DNA of 64,000 nt from NCBI GenBank assembly GCA_029204225.1, contig CM055111.1:47757470-47821469 (forward strand). The letters are read 5' to 3'. Below the pieces are notes generated by a model. It was not told the DNA's origin, made no database searches, and was given only the letters and a program-made list of their open reading frames with translations. Both the position numbers and the translations under genes were made by a program. The stretch is from Diphasiastrum complanatum. Its lineage: Eukaryota > Streptophyta > Lycopodiopsida > Lycopodiales > Lycopodiaceae. Shown here in pieces: positions 1-10,240 of this stretch (position 1 is its first letter; each line of letters begins with the position of its first letter).

Positions 1-217
1 GGCTGTTCTAGTTGAGAGCAATTTTGTACTTGGAGACTTTATGTATGAATATATATTCGTTGAATTTAAATTTCTTTCATCAAATTTTAAGTGCTTAAAA
101 TGTAACTCAAATAATTTTTGCAAATTTTTTATTAACAATCATGAACGAATGATTTTGTTTACCAACTTCATAAGAAGTGGTGCAAAAGACTCCTAGGGTC
201 GGATGGAGTCCATTTTT

Positions 218-257
218 AGGACAGAATGGAGCCAATAAACTGGTTCCATTCTGTCCT
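218..257. repeat. Inverted repeat, 13-bp perfect arms
   Basis: AGGACAGAATGGA (218-230) pairs perfectly with TCCATTCTGTCCT (245-257). The pairing extends inward through CCA/TGG after one mismatch and leaves a 6-base loop. An A/T-rich tract follows. It could be a MITE remnant; no flanking duplication is obvious. Confidence 0.7.
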
Positions 258-319
258 AGTTTTTTTTTTTTCATTTTTTACTCTCAGAATAATTCTCGGA
301 ACAGGGTGCCATTTTGATA

Positions 320-353
320 GGGATATACCAAGGGATGGCCCTCGGTATATCCC
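320..353. repeat. Inverted repeat, 10-bp perfect arms
   Basis: GGGATATACC (320-329) and GGTATATCCC (344-353) are exact inverse complements around a 14-base spacer. Related ATATATCCC words recur downstream to about position 480, so this may be part of a decayed repeat family. Function unknown. Confidence 0.65.
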
Positions 354-559
354 TCAATAGAGATAGGCCACCAACAGCCTTTTTAGAGGAATATACTGAG
401 GGCCATCGATATATCCCTTGATATCCCCGTGCTATAAACAACGCAGAAACGAGATGAAAAAATCTTGATTAACGAGGGATATATCCAGGATCTCGTTCCG
501 AGACATACTTCATGGTGTATGAAGAGCTTTATGATGTTTTTTCAAAAAAAAAAAATTCT

Positions 560-1076
560 TCATAAAAGCTTTGGTAATCCTCTAGAATCTTGTAGCAATT
601 CTCTTCTAGCACTTATACCAAGCAAATCAATGCATAGAATAGTGAAATTTTGATCAACCTTTGATCTATCCTTAATCTAATGACTCTTGCCACTGCCTAA
701 GATAAAGCCACACTCAAATAAAGTTTAGCAACCTCACTATCTAGAGATCCAATCAAAATTAGGGTTTTGACAAAATCACAAAAGATTGATTATTTCAAAA
801 TCTACATGCAAATGCCAAAAACTTGATATGCAATCTAATAGCCACCACTTAGGCTTTTCCAGTGATCCAAAAATTGGCCAAATCCAACATGAAATGTGTG
901 AAATTAGAGTTGATCAAGATTATAAATCTATATAGGGTTTTGATCTACAAAAGATCCAATCTACATATGCAAGAAACTTGATTTTGGTGTAGAATCCAAT
1001 CTAGCATGCTATAGCATTGATATCTTCTCCAAATCATTGATAGATGTGATTGCTTCCTTCATAACCTGAAACCATA
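560..1076 (-). mobile_element. Copia family B, copy 1: leader region
   Basis: Read on the minus strand this is the 5' leader of a Ty1/copia element. It aligns by eye with 25840-26360 (minus) and with the inverse complement 36706-37010 (plus); shared words include AAGATTGATTATTTCAAAAT-type leader sequence and the region just after the primer site. The primer site itself is damaged: where the other copies read TATCAGAGCTC, this copy has lost most of it near 1060-1076. No gag start is recognisable to the left, so the copy is truncated. Confidence 0.6.
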
Positions 1077-1684
1077 TGAAGAATTTCTAATCAATAAAGA
1101 TCCAAATCCATAAAATGATCATGGGTTAGAAAGACAACATATCACCAATCTTGCCAATGTAGAAAAATCAGCATCTACTTTAAGAATGAGATGCAAACTC
1201 CGATAGATCTTGACAAAAAATGAACCAAAACATAAAATAATGTTTTTGTCCATACACTTAATCTAAAAATAGCAATTAATGATCATTCTACACATAGAAT
1301 TGCAAGATATCACAAGTATAGTGCACCAATGGATAATAGAACCCAAGCAAACCATGTATAAGCATGAATGAGATAAGAGAGAGAGTGTGATCCCTCTTTC
1401 CACGAGTTACATCCTTTTATAACAGGTCCAAAACCTAAATTGCCACTTGGTTTCCCTCCATAATGAAAATCCTACTATTTTTGGGACTAGATTCAATTTA
1501 CCCGACATTCAAATTTGAATGTACTAAAAATCGGCTTCTACATTTCCTACACTTTCAAAAAGTGTTTATTCAAATACTTTTAGACTACTTTGAAAAGTCA
1601 AACTCTAAGTCTAACATGAAATTGGCCTCAAATGCCAAATAAACAAATGTAGCAAATATGACTAAACTAGTTGAATTTCTCACA
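1077..1684 (-). mobile_element. Copia family B, copy 1: LTR
   Basis: On the minus strand the LTR runs from TGTGAGAAATTC at 1684 to a CA end at 1077, about 608 bp. It aligns with the interrupted LTR at 26362-33867 and in part with 36270-36705. A TATA-type element (TTATAAAAGG on the minus strand near 1420) precedes a GA/CT-rich stretch that all copies share. This copy keeps the empty site for the solo LTR found at 32657-33734, which helps to define that insertion. Confidence 0.65.
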
Positions 1685-2039
1685 CAAATCAGTCTCCATT
1701 TGGGGTCCACTAATGCATCAAATTACATTGGGATCTAGTTCACTTGTGCTAGATCACCACTCAAGAGAGTTTCACAAAGGAAGGATGGCACTAGAGATCG
1801 TGTTGGTCATGGGCATGTCCTCGTTGTTCTTGGGTTGACTGAGTCATTCTTCTTCATAGTAGTATCTCAGTTTAGGTGTGTTATCGAGTGCTTGGTTTGT
1901 CGCTTGTCGCTTGTCCGATAAGGGGGTCCTTAGGTTGTAGATTGTTGATGGCTCCACGAGCACCTAGGTTTCTTGTTCAGAGGTTTCATTATCTACTGAT
2001 TTCTTTTAACTATTTAAAAAACTAAGCAGTGATTAATAC
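1685..2039. other. No gene seen
   Basis: Moderately AT-rich DNA flanking the Copia B LTR. I see no open reading frame with a domain, no RNA gene and no clear repeat structure. Confidence 0.4.
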
Positions 2040-3130
2040 ATATTTGTCATTTTTAAAAAAGCATCAAAATCTTCAAAGTTTCGAGTTTGGAAAAATCAAG
2101 TAACTTGAATTTGATACTTACATGTGAAACAACTCTATTTTGGTCCCTATCACTTGACATAGCCCATTGAATAATCATAATTAACCAGCATCACATGAGA
2201 TAGCTCAAACAACTTGATGTCTATCAATGTAAAAAGACTCATTTTGGCACTTCTCACCTGAGGCTCCTCATAGAGTGATCAACTTTGAGGGATTTCATCC
2301 AAATAGATTAAATTTGTTGCCTATCACTTGGGAATGCCAAAATTTGATGCCCAATGTGTAATTTTTTTTCTTATCACCCAACATGGCTCATCAAGTTATT
2401 AGACTCAACTAGTTTCAAATCTAGTATATTTTGTTACACCAGTTATTGTTGACGTTTGATCCCTATCACATCAGATAGCTCAAATTTGCTATCTACCATT
2501 AAAGATAGTTGTATTTTTGGCCTTTATCACTCGAGATTGTCTATTAAGTGATGAAACCAATAGAATAGTGACTTCAAGACATTGAAATACCTTGAATTTG
2601 GTACCTATCACTTAGAATAGCTCAAATTCGATGCCTAACATGTGATTTTGATGCAGTCACTCGACATGGCTGGTCAAGGGATTAGACTCAACTAGTTTCA
2701 AATCTACTATGAATGAGATCTAATGACTTAGAAGATCTAGTAGAAGAGTTAGCAAATGGTTGCTTTCGAGCCTTTGAGAAAAGCCTCATTTGCTTAACTA
2801 AACCACTATCCATTAGTTGCCCAACACCAAGCGAGCTCCTAGTAAGATTAGAAACATAGAGTACATTTTCTATATCCAATCTTTTAGAGGATACAAGACT
2901 TAAAGAGATTGTTCCCACTCAATCTATTCTACATTCTTGATCACTTGCTGTTAGAATAAACTTTTTACAACCTAAAAAGGATACAAGAGTTGAGAAGAAT
3001 TCCTTTTGGAATGTCATGTGGGAACTAGCTCCACTCTCAATCCACTATGTGTCATTGGAGTAGCTCCACCCGACATGGCTCATCAAGTGATCAGACTCAA
3101 CTAATCCCAAGTCTAGTATAGTAAGATAGC
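2040..3130. repeat. Degenerate repeat field
   Basis: A phrase built on GACATGGCTCATCAAG, then ATTAGACTCAACTAG and CAAATCTAGTAT, occurs around 2383-2430, 2663-2710 and 3068-3120. A second phrase of the type CCTATCACTTG...ATAGCTCAAATTTGATGCC recurs at least six times between 2130 and 2640. Spacing is irregular and copies are diverged, so this is an old dispersed or tandem repeat rather than a clean satellite. A Copia pol fragment is interleaved at 2690-3058. Confidence 0.6.
2690..3058 (-). pseudogene. Copia protease/pre-integrase fragment, decayed
   Basis: Minus-strand translation across one frame break gives a retropepsin-like WIESGASSHM, where Copia proteases have WI(D)SGASSHM. It continues to NVLYVSNLTRSSLGVGQLMDSG, typical of the region between protease and integrase, and ends with SLDLIHS, the start of the integrase core. 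The stretch between (GAG-pre-integrase, HHCC) is deleted. The catalytic Asp codon now reads Glu. No LTR is attached. Not functional. Confidence 0.75.
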
Positions 3131-3234
3131 TCAACCTTGACCCATTGTCAACGAAATTGACTGCATTTCATACGTTTATTGTTTACCAATAATTTTTTGT
3201 TTTTTTTTCTAATCATCAATTTGTGTTGATGTAG

Positions 3235-3605
3235 GTTGAAGATTATGGGCATAAGTATACAAATGTCGAGTACAATATTGGATATTGCCAAGGCTATAGT
3301 GCCTTGGTTGATCATCTCGCGGCACAAGGCGTACATCCAAGGGTAAATTTTTGCTATATAATTTGTATTTCTCTTATTTTTTATACACAATTTGTATTTC
3401 ATTTCAATTTTATGACAAGTGTTTGGCTAATAATTATTAATCTGTTTTGTGAATGTGTATGTAGCAGGCATCCGCTTCCTTTGTGAAAAAAAGTATGGGA
3501 GGAAACCAAGGAGAAGAAGGGAATGAAGATGAAGGGGACAAATTCGAAGACGAAGGACAAGATTCGGCTATGGACAATAATGAGGGAGAAGATAGCGAAG
3601 ACTAA
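3235..3605 (+). CDS. Last two exons of an unidentified gene with acidic C-terminus
   Basis: Exon 3235-3342 has exactly 36 codons (VEDYGHKYTNVEYN...AAQGVHPR). It is preceded by a long T-rich tract ending GATGTAG and followed by donor GGTAAAT. The intron is 3343-3467, with acceptor TATGTAGCAG. The terminal exon 3468-3605 stays in frame for 46 codons including TAA and is very acidic (EEGNEDEGDKFEDEGQDS...EGEDSED). Both exons are phase 0 and free of stops. I do not recognise the protein. A transposon-encoded protein with an acidic tail or a host gene fragment are both possible. Upstream exons are not evident in the flanking repeat field. Confidence 0.5.
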
Positions 3606-3970
3606 GAAACCTACTATTACTTCTTAGATTTGATGTATTTCTAGTATTTGCAAATGTAGAAAAAAAAGGGTATTAGTATCAATGCTCTTTTCATGAATTA
3701 GATGCGAATATGTACGCTTTTTTCAATTATGAATATAAACTTTTGTATTTGATCATCTCTATCTCATTATGTATGGAATGATTGTTTATTGTTTATGTTT
3801 TTCTATTTCATCTTGTATAAATTTGTTGTAAATATATACAAACAATAAAAAAACAAACAAAAACATCAATTTAAGATGATAAAAACATACCTCATCTATT
3901 GTTTGAATGATCTTTAATTCCTTCTAAGATGCATCTCTTTTTTTCTCTATAAAAGCAAACAATGAAAACC
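3606..3970. other. 3' flank of the exon pair, no gene
   Basis: AT-rich downstream sequence with TATGAATATAAAC and several A-rich words that could serve plant polyadenylation. No further exon or domain is visible. Confidence 0.35.
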
Positions 3971-4095
3971 AAATCATTGTTAGATTAGAAATCAAATAAT
4001 CATTGTTAGATTACAAATCAATCAACAAGATGATAATTGTTAGAATACAAATCAAAGAATCATTGTTAAATTAAAAATCAGTAATCATTGTTACA
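3971..4095. repeat. Short direct repeats (AATCATTGTTAGATTA type)
   Basis: About five imperfect copies of AATCATTGTTAGATTAnAAATCA start near 3971, 3997, 4032, 4058 and 4084, with spacings of roughly 26, 35, 26 and 26 bp. Such short iterated motifs are common in the subterminal regions of plant DNA transposons, but I see no terminal inverted repeat to confirm that. Confidence 0.6.
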
Positions 4096-4189
4096 TCAAT
4101 CTCACCATGTTGAAGATACTATGAAAATGCACTTTATGACTCAAATGTAATCTACCAAAATTTGCAATGCATAATATACCTCATGAATA

Positions 4190-4221
4190 AACAATGAAAA
4201 ACTAAGAAACAAAACTATCTC

Positions 4222-4303
<82 letters not shown>

Positions 4304-4476
4304 CTTTTCTTCAAAATTTAGAATGCCTAACATACCTTATGCATTTGGTTGGATTGTCTCATTTCCTTCAAAATTGCATAACTTTTTTCTACAAAAGCCA
4401 ACAATGAACAATCATTCGCTAACCAACCAATAAACAAATCAATAAACAATGACAAACTAACAAACAAAACTATCTC

Positions 4477-4554
<78 letters not shown>

Positions 4555-4570
4555 AGCTTTTCTTTCAAAA
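4190..4570. repeat. Duplicated block containing two CT microsatellites
   Basis: The block AACAATGAnAAACTAAnAAAC...TATCTCACC, then (CT)n, then AAGCTTTTCTT occurs twice (about 4190-4320 and 4440-4570). The dinucleotide tracts are 4224-4300 and 4479-4551, 77 and 73 bp long and uninterrupted. The duplication includes unique DNA on both sides of the microsatellite, so it is segmental and not mere slippage. Reading frames through it (Arg-Glu or Leu-Ser repeats) are artefacts. Confidence 0.85.
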
Positions 4571-4641
4571 GCTTCTCTTCACAAAATCTATTTGCAAATG
4601 CAGTCGAGGCCCCCACCTTTTCCATATCGCGGGTTTTTCTT

Positions 4642-5075
4642 GTGGCACTGCCACGCGTGGCAGTGCCACGCCCAAATTCTTTTTTTTCCAGAAAACTTGC
4701 CACGGCATGGCAAGTTTTTGCTTGCTGGAAAAACTTGCAACTTCAAAATTCTTTTTAAGAATTTTGCCACGCATGGCAAAATTCAGCATTCTGGAAAAAA
4801 AATGCCATGCGTGGCAGTAACACGCGTGGCAAATTTTCAGAATTTCAAGCGTGGCAGTGCCACGCGAATTTAAAATTTGAATAGCTCTAAGCCCCCCCCC
4901 CCCCCCCCCCCCCCCAACAAAAGAATCTGTTCAGAAGAAGAGCCGGTGATGGAAAACTTTGATTGCGTGGCAATGCCACGCGTTCATTGCCACGCAGTTT
5001 GCCACGGACATTGCCACGCGAGGGACGTTGGATCAAATTTGGTCCCCGTCTTATGTGTGTGGCAATGGGCATGGC
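4642..5075. repeat. Cluster of TGCCACG/CGTGGCA palindromes
   Basis: I count about 20 TGGCA or TGCCA words in roughly 430 bp, mostly in opposed pairs. The strongest is a perfect 28-bp palindrome at 4642-4669 centred on CCACGCGTGG. Others are ACTTGCCACGGCATGGCAAGT (near 4696), ATTTTGCCACGCATGGCAAAAT (near 4760), GCGTGGCAGTGCCACGC (near 4850) and GCGTGGCAATGCCACGC (near 4966). Outer words TTCCAG/CTGGAA enclose some hairpins. Frames read through this block, but the sequence is dominated by inverted repeats and is unlikely to encode protein. Confidence 0.8.
4892..4915. repeat. C24 homopolymer
   Basis: An uninterrupted run of 24 C separates the two halves of the palindrome cluster. Length should be treated with caution because homopolymers are error-prone in assemblies. 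Confidence 0.9.
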
Positions 5076-5184
5076 AATGGGCCTATATTTGTAGTTGTAA
5101 TCCTGAGAAAAGGATAAGTACAAAGGTGAGACACCTGCATCATCCTCGAGCTATACTTTGGAGGATGAAGGACTTCAGTCCGTA

Positions 5185-6060
5185 AGGACTGAGGAAGGAG
5201 AGAGATTTGTCACATTAAGTATATCTGCATACAGTAATAAAGTAGAATATGTAGATAGAGGAGATTGTGGAGTTCCAAAGATTAGTGCTATTATAGGAGA
5301 TCATACTATGATAGAATACTAATAGACTCAGGATCCAGTATCAACTTAATAATTGAAACAATGGTTAAGGACCTAGGACTAGAAAAACAGATACAACCTA
5401 TTACTTACCATGAAATCCATTTAGCAGAGGCATCCAAATGCATACCAGTAGGAGAGCTAAAGGGTATTAGTGTAGTTATAGAGACATAGACATTCGTTAT
5501 GAATTTCTTTGGCATAAACCCAGTAGATACACCACCATATTCAATATTATTTGGAAGATCGTGGCTATATCAAGGATATGCTATTATAAACTGGTCTACT
5601 AAACAAATATTTTTTCCAAGCATTCTCACAACTAGTCCAATAGGGGGTCACCTTCTGAGATGGGGTGAGGAGTTAGCCAGACCTACTGAATCCTGTATCA
5701 ATTTCATAGGATGTTATGAGATCGACAAGGAAGAGAAAATTCCAACAACATCCGAGTCGAGAGAAGTTCTGGGTGGAACCGGAGCAAGCCTGACCAAAGG
5801 GATGGTAGATAAGACAGATTATGTAGAAATAGAAATTAATAAAGGTGAAATTTATATAAACACCAATCGGACTAGGAATGTGAAGAGTATATATTACTTT
5901 TTCAGAAATATCAAAACGTATTTCCTTGGTCAATGGACGATTTAATAGGAATATCAGTTAAATGGGGAGAACATAGAATAGATCTCAGGGAGCAATACCT
6001 GTTAGGCAGCGCCAATATAGACTAAATCCGAAGTATTCCTTGTTAGTTTGAAAAAACCTC
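5185..6060 (+). pseudogene. Ty3 family 1: protease and start of reverse transcriptase
   Basis: The conceptual translation shows a retropepsin active site LIDSGSSINLI (5319-5351) followed by HEIHLAEASK and FFGINPVDTPPYSILFGRSW, the flap and C-terminal signature of plant Ty3 proteases. After a decayed linker, VRQRQYRLNPKYSLLV at about 6003-6050 is the usual entry into the reverse transcriptase. Stop codons occur just before the active site and after the protease core. The rest of the RT and the RNase H are deleted: within about 130 bp the sequence reaches the integrase N-terminus. Not functional. Confidence 0.8.
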
Positions 6061-6122
6061 AAAAAATAAAACTTATTATGAAATCCTTGCGATATCATCT
6101 TATTGCATGACAATTATATAAG

Positions 6123-6805
6123 TTAGGTATTTATGGTATTACACGACATTGTCCTCACGAATTTGAAGTCTGACAGATTATTGCCTTGACACATGAAGGT
6201 ATCGGAGGTGGATATTTTTCCTCCGATGCTACTGCTAGGACAATTCTTTTGCCAAGTTTTTGGTGGCCAACCCTTTTCAAAGACACCCATGCTTATGTAA
6301 AAGTTTGCGACATTTGTCAACGTGCAAAGAATATAAAAAAGGCCGACCACAATCTCCGTACTCCAATACTTGAAAGCGAAGCATTTCACAAATGGAGTAT
6401 CGATTTCGTTGGCCCTATTAGTTCGGCAACATGTGGCACACAATCCCGATACATCTGGATTGCCACTAATTATGCGACAAAATGGATAGAGGCTAGAGCA
6501 ACATGCAAAGCAGATACAAAATCTATAACACGTTTCCTCTCTGAAAATATTATCACTCAATTTGGTTGTCCAATAGAGCTTGTTAGTGATCAAGGTTCTC
6601 ACTTCCTTAATGAAGTAATCAACAGTTTACTGACTCATTACTTCGTTAGCACCCCGTACTATCCTAGATGCAATGGACTAGCTGAATCTATGAATAAAAC
6701 AATTTGTAAAGCCTTAACCAAGATAATAGAAATAAGTCGATCAGATTGGAAAACGAAATTATTTTCTGCTATCTGGGTGTATCGAACAACGTCAAAGCGA
6801 GCCAC
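6123..6805 (+). pseudogene. Ty3 family 1: integrase, first copy
   Basis: The translation from 6186 opens with HEGIGGGYFSS and reaches CDICQRAKN, so the HHCC zinc module is present in most parts. The catalytic core shows WSIDFVGPIS and VSDQGSHF, with the third acidic residue near PRCNGLAESM. The frame is intact over more than 200 codons and then ends abruptly at about 6806, where an inverted copy of 8047-8349 begins. A stop lies just upstream of HEG. RT and RNase H are missing, so this is a relic. Confidence 0.85.
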
Positions 6806-7107
6806 TATTCTATGGGCCATTTCTAAGGCCTCAAATTTTGCTCTAGCCACATTTTGGGCGGGCTGGGACCCCTACCTATAGGAAACTGTGTGCTGATTTT
6901 ACCATTAATAGTCGAGTTTTACATGCCGATTTTTATAGAAAATTGTGAAAATTGCTTTAAAAATAGTCCGTTTTTTCTTCGAAAATATCGGCTAACATGA
7001 GTCGATTGCTAAGTAAAGGTCTCAAAGTGGAGAAAACTTGGGTAAGAATATACATAAACAAAAATGTTTATTTGAATCATTATATACAAGAGAATGGATC
7101 AGAGAGA
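6806..7107 (-). repeat. Inverted copy of 8047-8349 inside the integrase
   Basis: This segment is the near-perfect inverse complement of 8047-8349, spanning the short pre-LTR spacer and the first 190 bp of the family C LTR. It replaces integrase codons between the first and second integrase copies. Its left junction follows GCGAGCCAC and its right junction reads CAGAGAGAAATGCCAC, with only one or two bases of ambiguity. The duplication plus inversion points to template switching or a fold-back event. Confidence 0.85.
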
Positions 7108-8030
7108 AATGCCACTAATTATGCGACAAAATGGATAGAGGCTAGAGCAACACGCAAAGCAGATACAAAATCTATAACACGTTTCCTCTCTGAAAATATT
7201 ATCACTCAATTTGGCTGTCCAATAGAGCTTGTTAGTGATCAAGGTTCTCACTTCCTTAATGAAGTAATCAACAGTTTACTGACTCATTACTTCGTTAGCA
7301 CCCCGTACTATCCTAGATGCAATGGACTAGCTGAATCTATGAATTAAACAATTTGTAAAGTCTTAACCAAGATAATAGAAACAAGTCGATCAAACTGGAA
7401 AACAAAATTATTTTCTGCTATCTGGGTGTATCGAACAACGTCAAAGCGAGCCACAACTTGGAAAACACCATTTGAGCTGGTATATGGCGAAGAGGCTTTT
7501 ATGCCAGTAGAGTTTTTAATTTCTTCTCTATGCATTACTTTAGCTTATGCCACTGACTTGTGTGACGATAGTGCTTATCAACACCAAGTTTAGAATCGAC
7601 TCTTTACATTGACGAAACTGTGTGAAACATGACTCATATTTTATCGAAACATGACTCATATTTTATCATGCACAGTTAGTTCATAAATGACGGCAAAAGG
7701 CTTGGCATGATCATCATGTCAAGACTAAGGATATTCATGATGGTGATAAAGTTTTACTTTATACATCTTCCAAGGTCCATCCAGAAGGATATTCATGATG
7801 GTGATAAAGTTTTACTTTATACATCTTCCAAGGTCCATCCAGGGAAATTAAAATTCCATAGCCAAGGTCCTTACGTTGTCAAGAATTTTTTTACAAATGG
7901 TGTCGTGCAATTAGAGACATTAGAAGGCATACCCCGTGACACATTAATCAATGGTAGCCGACTACAGTGATACTATGAGGATACCTCTACAGTAGATCCT
8001 ACCTGTCTAAGAAGTATTTCAGGGGTATTG
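7108..8030 (+). pseudogene. Ty3 family 1: integrase, second overlapping copy and C-terminus
   Basis: 7108-7440 repeats 6463-6805 almost exactly (SDQGSHFLNEV, YPRCNGLAES). It then continues where the first copy broke off: TTSKRATTWKTPFELVYGEEAFMPVEF, then AWHDHH and LLYTSSKVHPGKLKF...GPYVVKNFF, the C-terminal DNA-binding part. There are several stops. Two short tandem duplications break the frame: 22 bp at 7624-7645/7646-7667 and 58 bp at 7727-7784/7785-7842. A homologue lies on the minus strand at 48915-50400. Confidence 0.85.
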
Positions 8031-8158
8031 TTTTTCTCTTTCAATTTTTCTCTCTGATCCATTCTCTTGTATATAATGATTCAAATAAACATTTTTGTTT
8101 ATGTATATTCTTACCCAAGTTTTCTCCACTTTGAGACCTTTACTTAGCAATCGACTCA
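8031..8158 (+). other. Spacer between integrase end and LTR
   Basis: Short noncoding DNA, AT-rich, of the kind that follows pol in Ty3 elements. No clear polypurine tract is visible directly before the presumed LTR start TGTTAGCC at 8159. Its copy within the inverted segment 6806-7107 shows that the rearrangement postdates this junction. Confidence 0.5.
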
Positions 8159-9899
8159 TGTTAGCCGATATTTTCGAACGAAAAATCGGACTATTTTTAG
8201 AGCAATTTTCACAATTTTCTATAAAAATCGGCATGTAAAACTCGACTATTAATGGTAAAATCAGCACACAGTTTCCTATAGGTAGGGGTCCCAGCCCGCC
8301 CAAAATGTGGCTAGAGCAAATTTTGAGGCCTTAGAAATGGCCCATAGAATAGTTTACGGCCTTAGAATTGGCCCAATTATACTACCTGACACTGCCAAGT
8401 AAATTTTCAATGTACTCCGTTACTTTTATTAATGCAAAAATTGCCTACTGTGTTTTTCAGGGAACCAATTGCCTTGAAGAAACCCCAAGTCATGAGTGCT
8501 CGCCAGTAACGACACACGGGAAAAACCGGCAAAATCAACTCGCAACCAATGATCGAAAATTATGGGACAAGGTCAAGGAAACTTCAACAAAAATATAGGC
8601 AAGTTCTAGCGCAAGTTGAAGCAGCACACTGATAGGAAAATCACCTCGACAGCTTAAGCCATGGGCCACAGACACACAAAGGGAAAAATGCAAAGGGAGG
8701 CCAAAAGTGCATAAGAAAAAATATCCTACCTAAAAGTGGTAGGGGTTGACCACAAGTAGCAAAGAGGACTACTCAATTAAGAAATACAAGCAAGTAAAGT
8801 ACTCGCCATTTACACTACCAACAAGTGCAAAAGAGGAAATTGGCTCACACAAGTGGTACCCCAGTACCAGTGACCCAAAACATCTCTCAAAACAAAGGGG
8901 GTACCACTTCAAGTCCAATCCCAAGTTAAAGAGCCATGTACAAAATGGGACTCATGTCATGAAGGCCTAAGGATGAAAGTATGACATTTTGAAGGGGAAG
9001 GTGTGAGAGATGCCTATAAGAGGAGGGCCTTTTTTTTTTTTTTGGCATAAACGTTGAAGGATAGAGGAGTTAAGAAACTAGTTGATGATAGAGAGTGGTT
9101 GATGTTGGTTCATGTGAATTCAAGGAGAGTTGCAAGAGAGTGACAAATAGTGTTGTTGGGGTTGGGAGAGAATTCTTTTAGACGTGAAGCAAAGATGAGA
9201 ACTTTTTGTGGAATGAGTGGGGGATTGAGGCCAAGCTCGTTGAATGTTACGTGAGAGGAGGTGTGTGTAAAAGAAGAAATACGGAGGTACCATCTCCCAT
9301 CCCGCATAAGATCAAGCTGTGATCCAAATGGCTTGTAGAACGAGTCAGAGACAGGCAATCGGAAGACAACTACCGTATTAGAGATGGATCAGAAACCAAT
9401 GGAAATCCTTCATGAATCGGTGTATTGTTTCAACCGTCATTCGTCGCTAAGGATTTGGGGGTCGGAAAGAGTGCGGTTTGATCACTATTAGCTATCCACT
9501 CTGTGTGGGATGCAATCTATAGCTCAAGCGTGGTCCCTCAACCTACTATATGTGATCCGTCGGACCGGAAACTATGGTGCACGCTGCCTCCTCTCTGATG
9601 AAGTCGCTGCAGATCCAAGAGAGAGCTACGCAATGGGTATTTGAAGTATGACAATCCTGCTACTCCTGGCACTGACTGTTTGAGTGACCCAGAGGATACA
9701 CATACCCATATGAATAACGTTTAGCTCTCTGTCTGAGTGACATATATAAAGTATCAAGGCGATTGAGTGTCGTGTGATCTCCACTCAGGTGTACCTAGCT
9801 ACTGTCATCTTCATACCAGAACTGCAACGTCCACCGAGCCCATCATGTTCACAATCAGCGTTGATCTCGTTGAACCTCTGCTAGCTCGCTGGGGTGCTG

Positions 9900-9942
<43 letters not shown>

Positions 9943-10240
9943 TGAATCCATGCTTATTGTCTAAACCTTGTCTGGAACCTGCTGTATCCTTGACAAAGTC
10001 CAATGAGTCTCTGTGGGGATTTCGCTAATTCACTAGAGCTCTATCAAGCTTGGGTCGCCGGTTGAAACTCTTCTGGAATCCGCAGACTCCTTGCTAAAGC
10101 TCCCTGAGCTCGGAACCTGCTAGCTCGACGCATCTGGACACGCCCACCTGAAGCATAACTGCAGATCGACCAGCAGCTACAACATCTCAAAGTCATGCGA
10201 CCTCCAGTGAGGCTAGAAAGAACGACCAACGAGGCCAAGA
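8159..10240 (+). mobile_element. Ty3-like family C: upstream LTR
   Basis: The block begins TGTTAGCCGATATTTT and is matched by 14185-16021, with homology certain up to 10089. A TATA-like CTATAAG at about 9014 is conserved as TATAAG in the second copy near 14991 and marks a likely U3/R border. The first copy has an extra internal segment near 8178-8270 and a (GA)n tract at 9902-9939 where the second copy reads straight through. The 3' boundary is uncertain: a minus-strand copy of this family is collinear to at least 10135. I infer a long LTR of about 1.9-2.1 kb. Confidence 0.65.
9902..9939. repeat. (AG)n microsatellite in the family C LTR
   Basis: Nineteen AG units sit between GCTGC and TACTGAATCC. 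The equivalent site in the second copy (near 15868) has no tract, so the microsatellite grew after the copies separated. Confidence 0.9.

Larger units (their letters stand above)
1..559. other. AT-rich DNA without a gene, carrying two hairpins
   Basis: I find no credible coding sequence here. The only open stretch (465-653, +) runs into Copia B leader DNA and has no recognisable domain. Two strong inverted repeats are listed separately. Several GATATATCC/GGTATATCC words between 320 and 480 suggest a decayed transposon end, but no family could be assigned. Confidence 0.5.

Noticed and set aside
4470..4703. Arg-Glu repeat protein on the minus strand
   Set aside because: It is the translation of a pure CT microsatellite; the same holds for the frames over 58579-58923.
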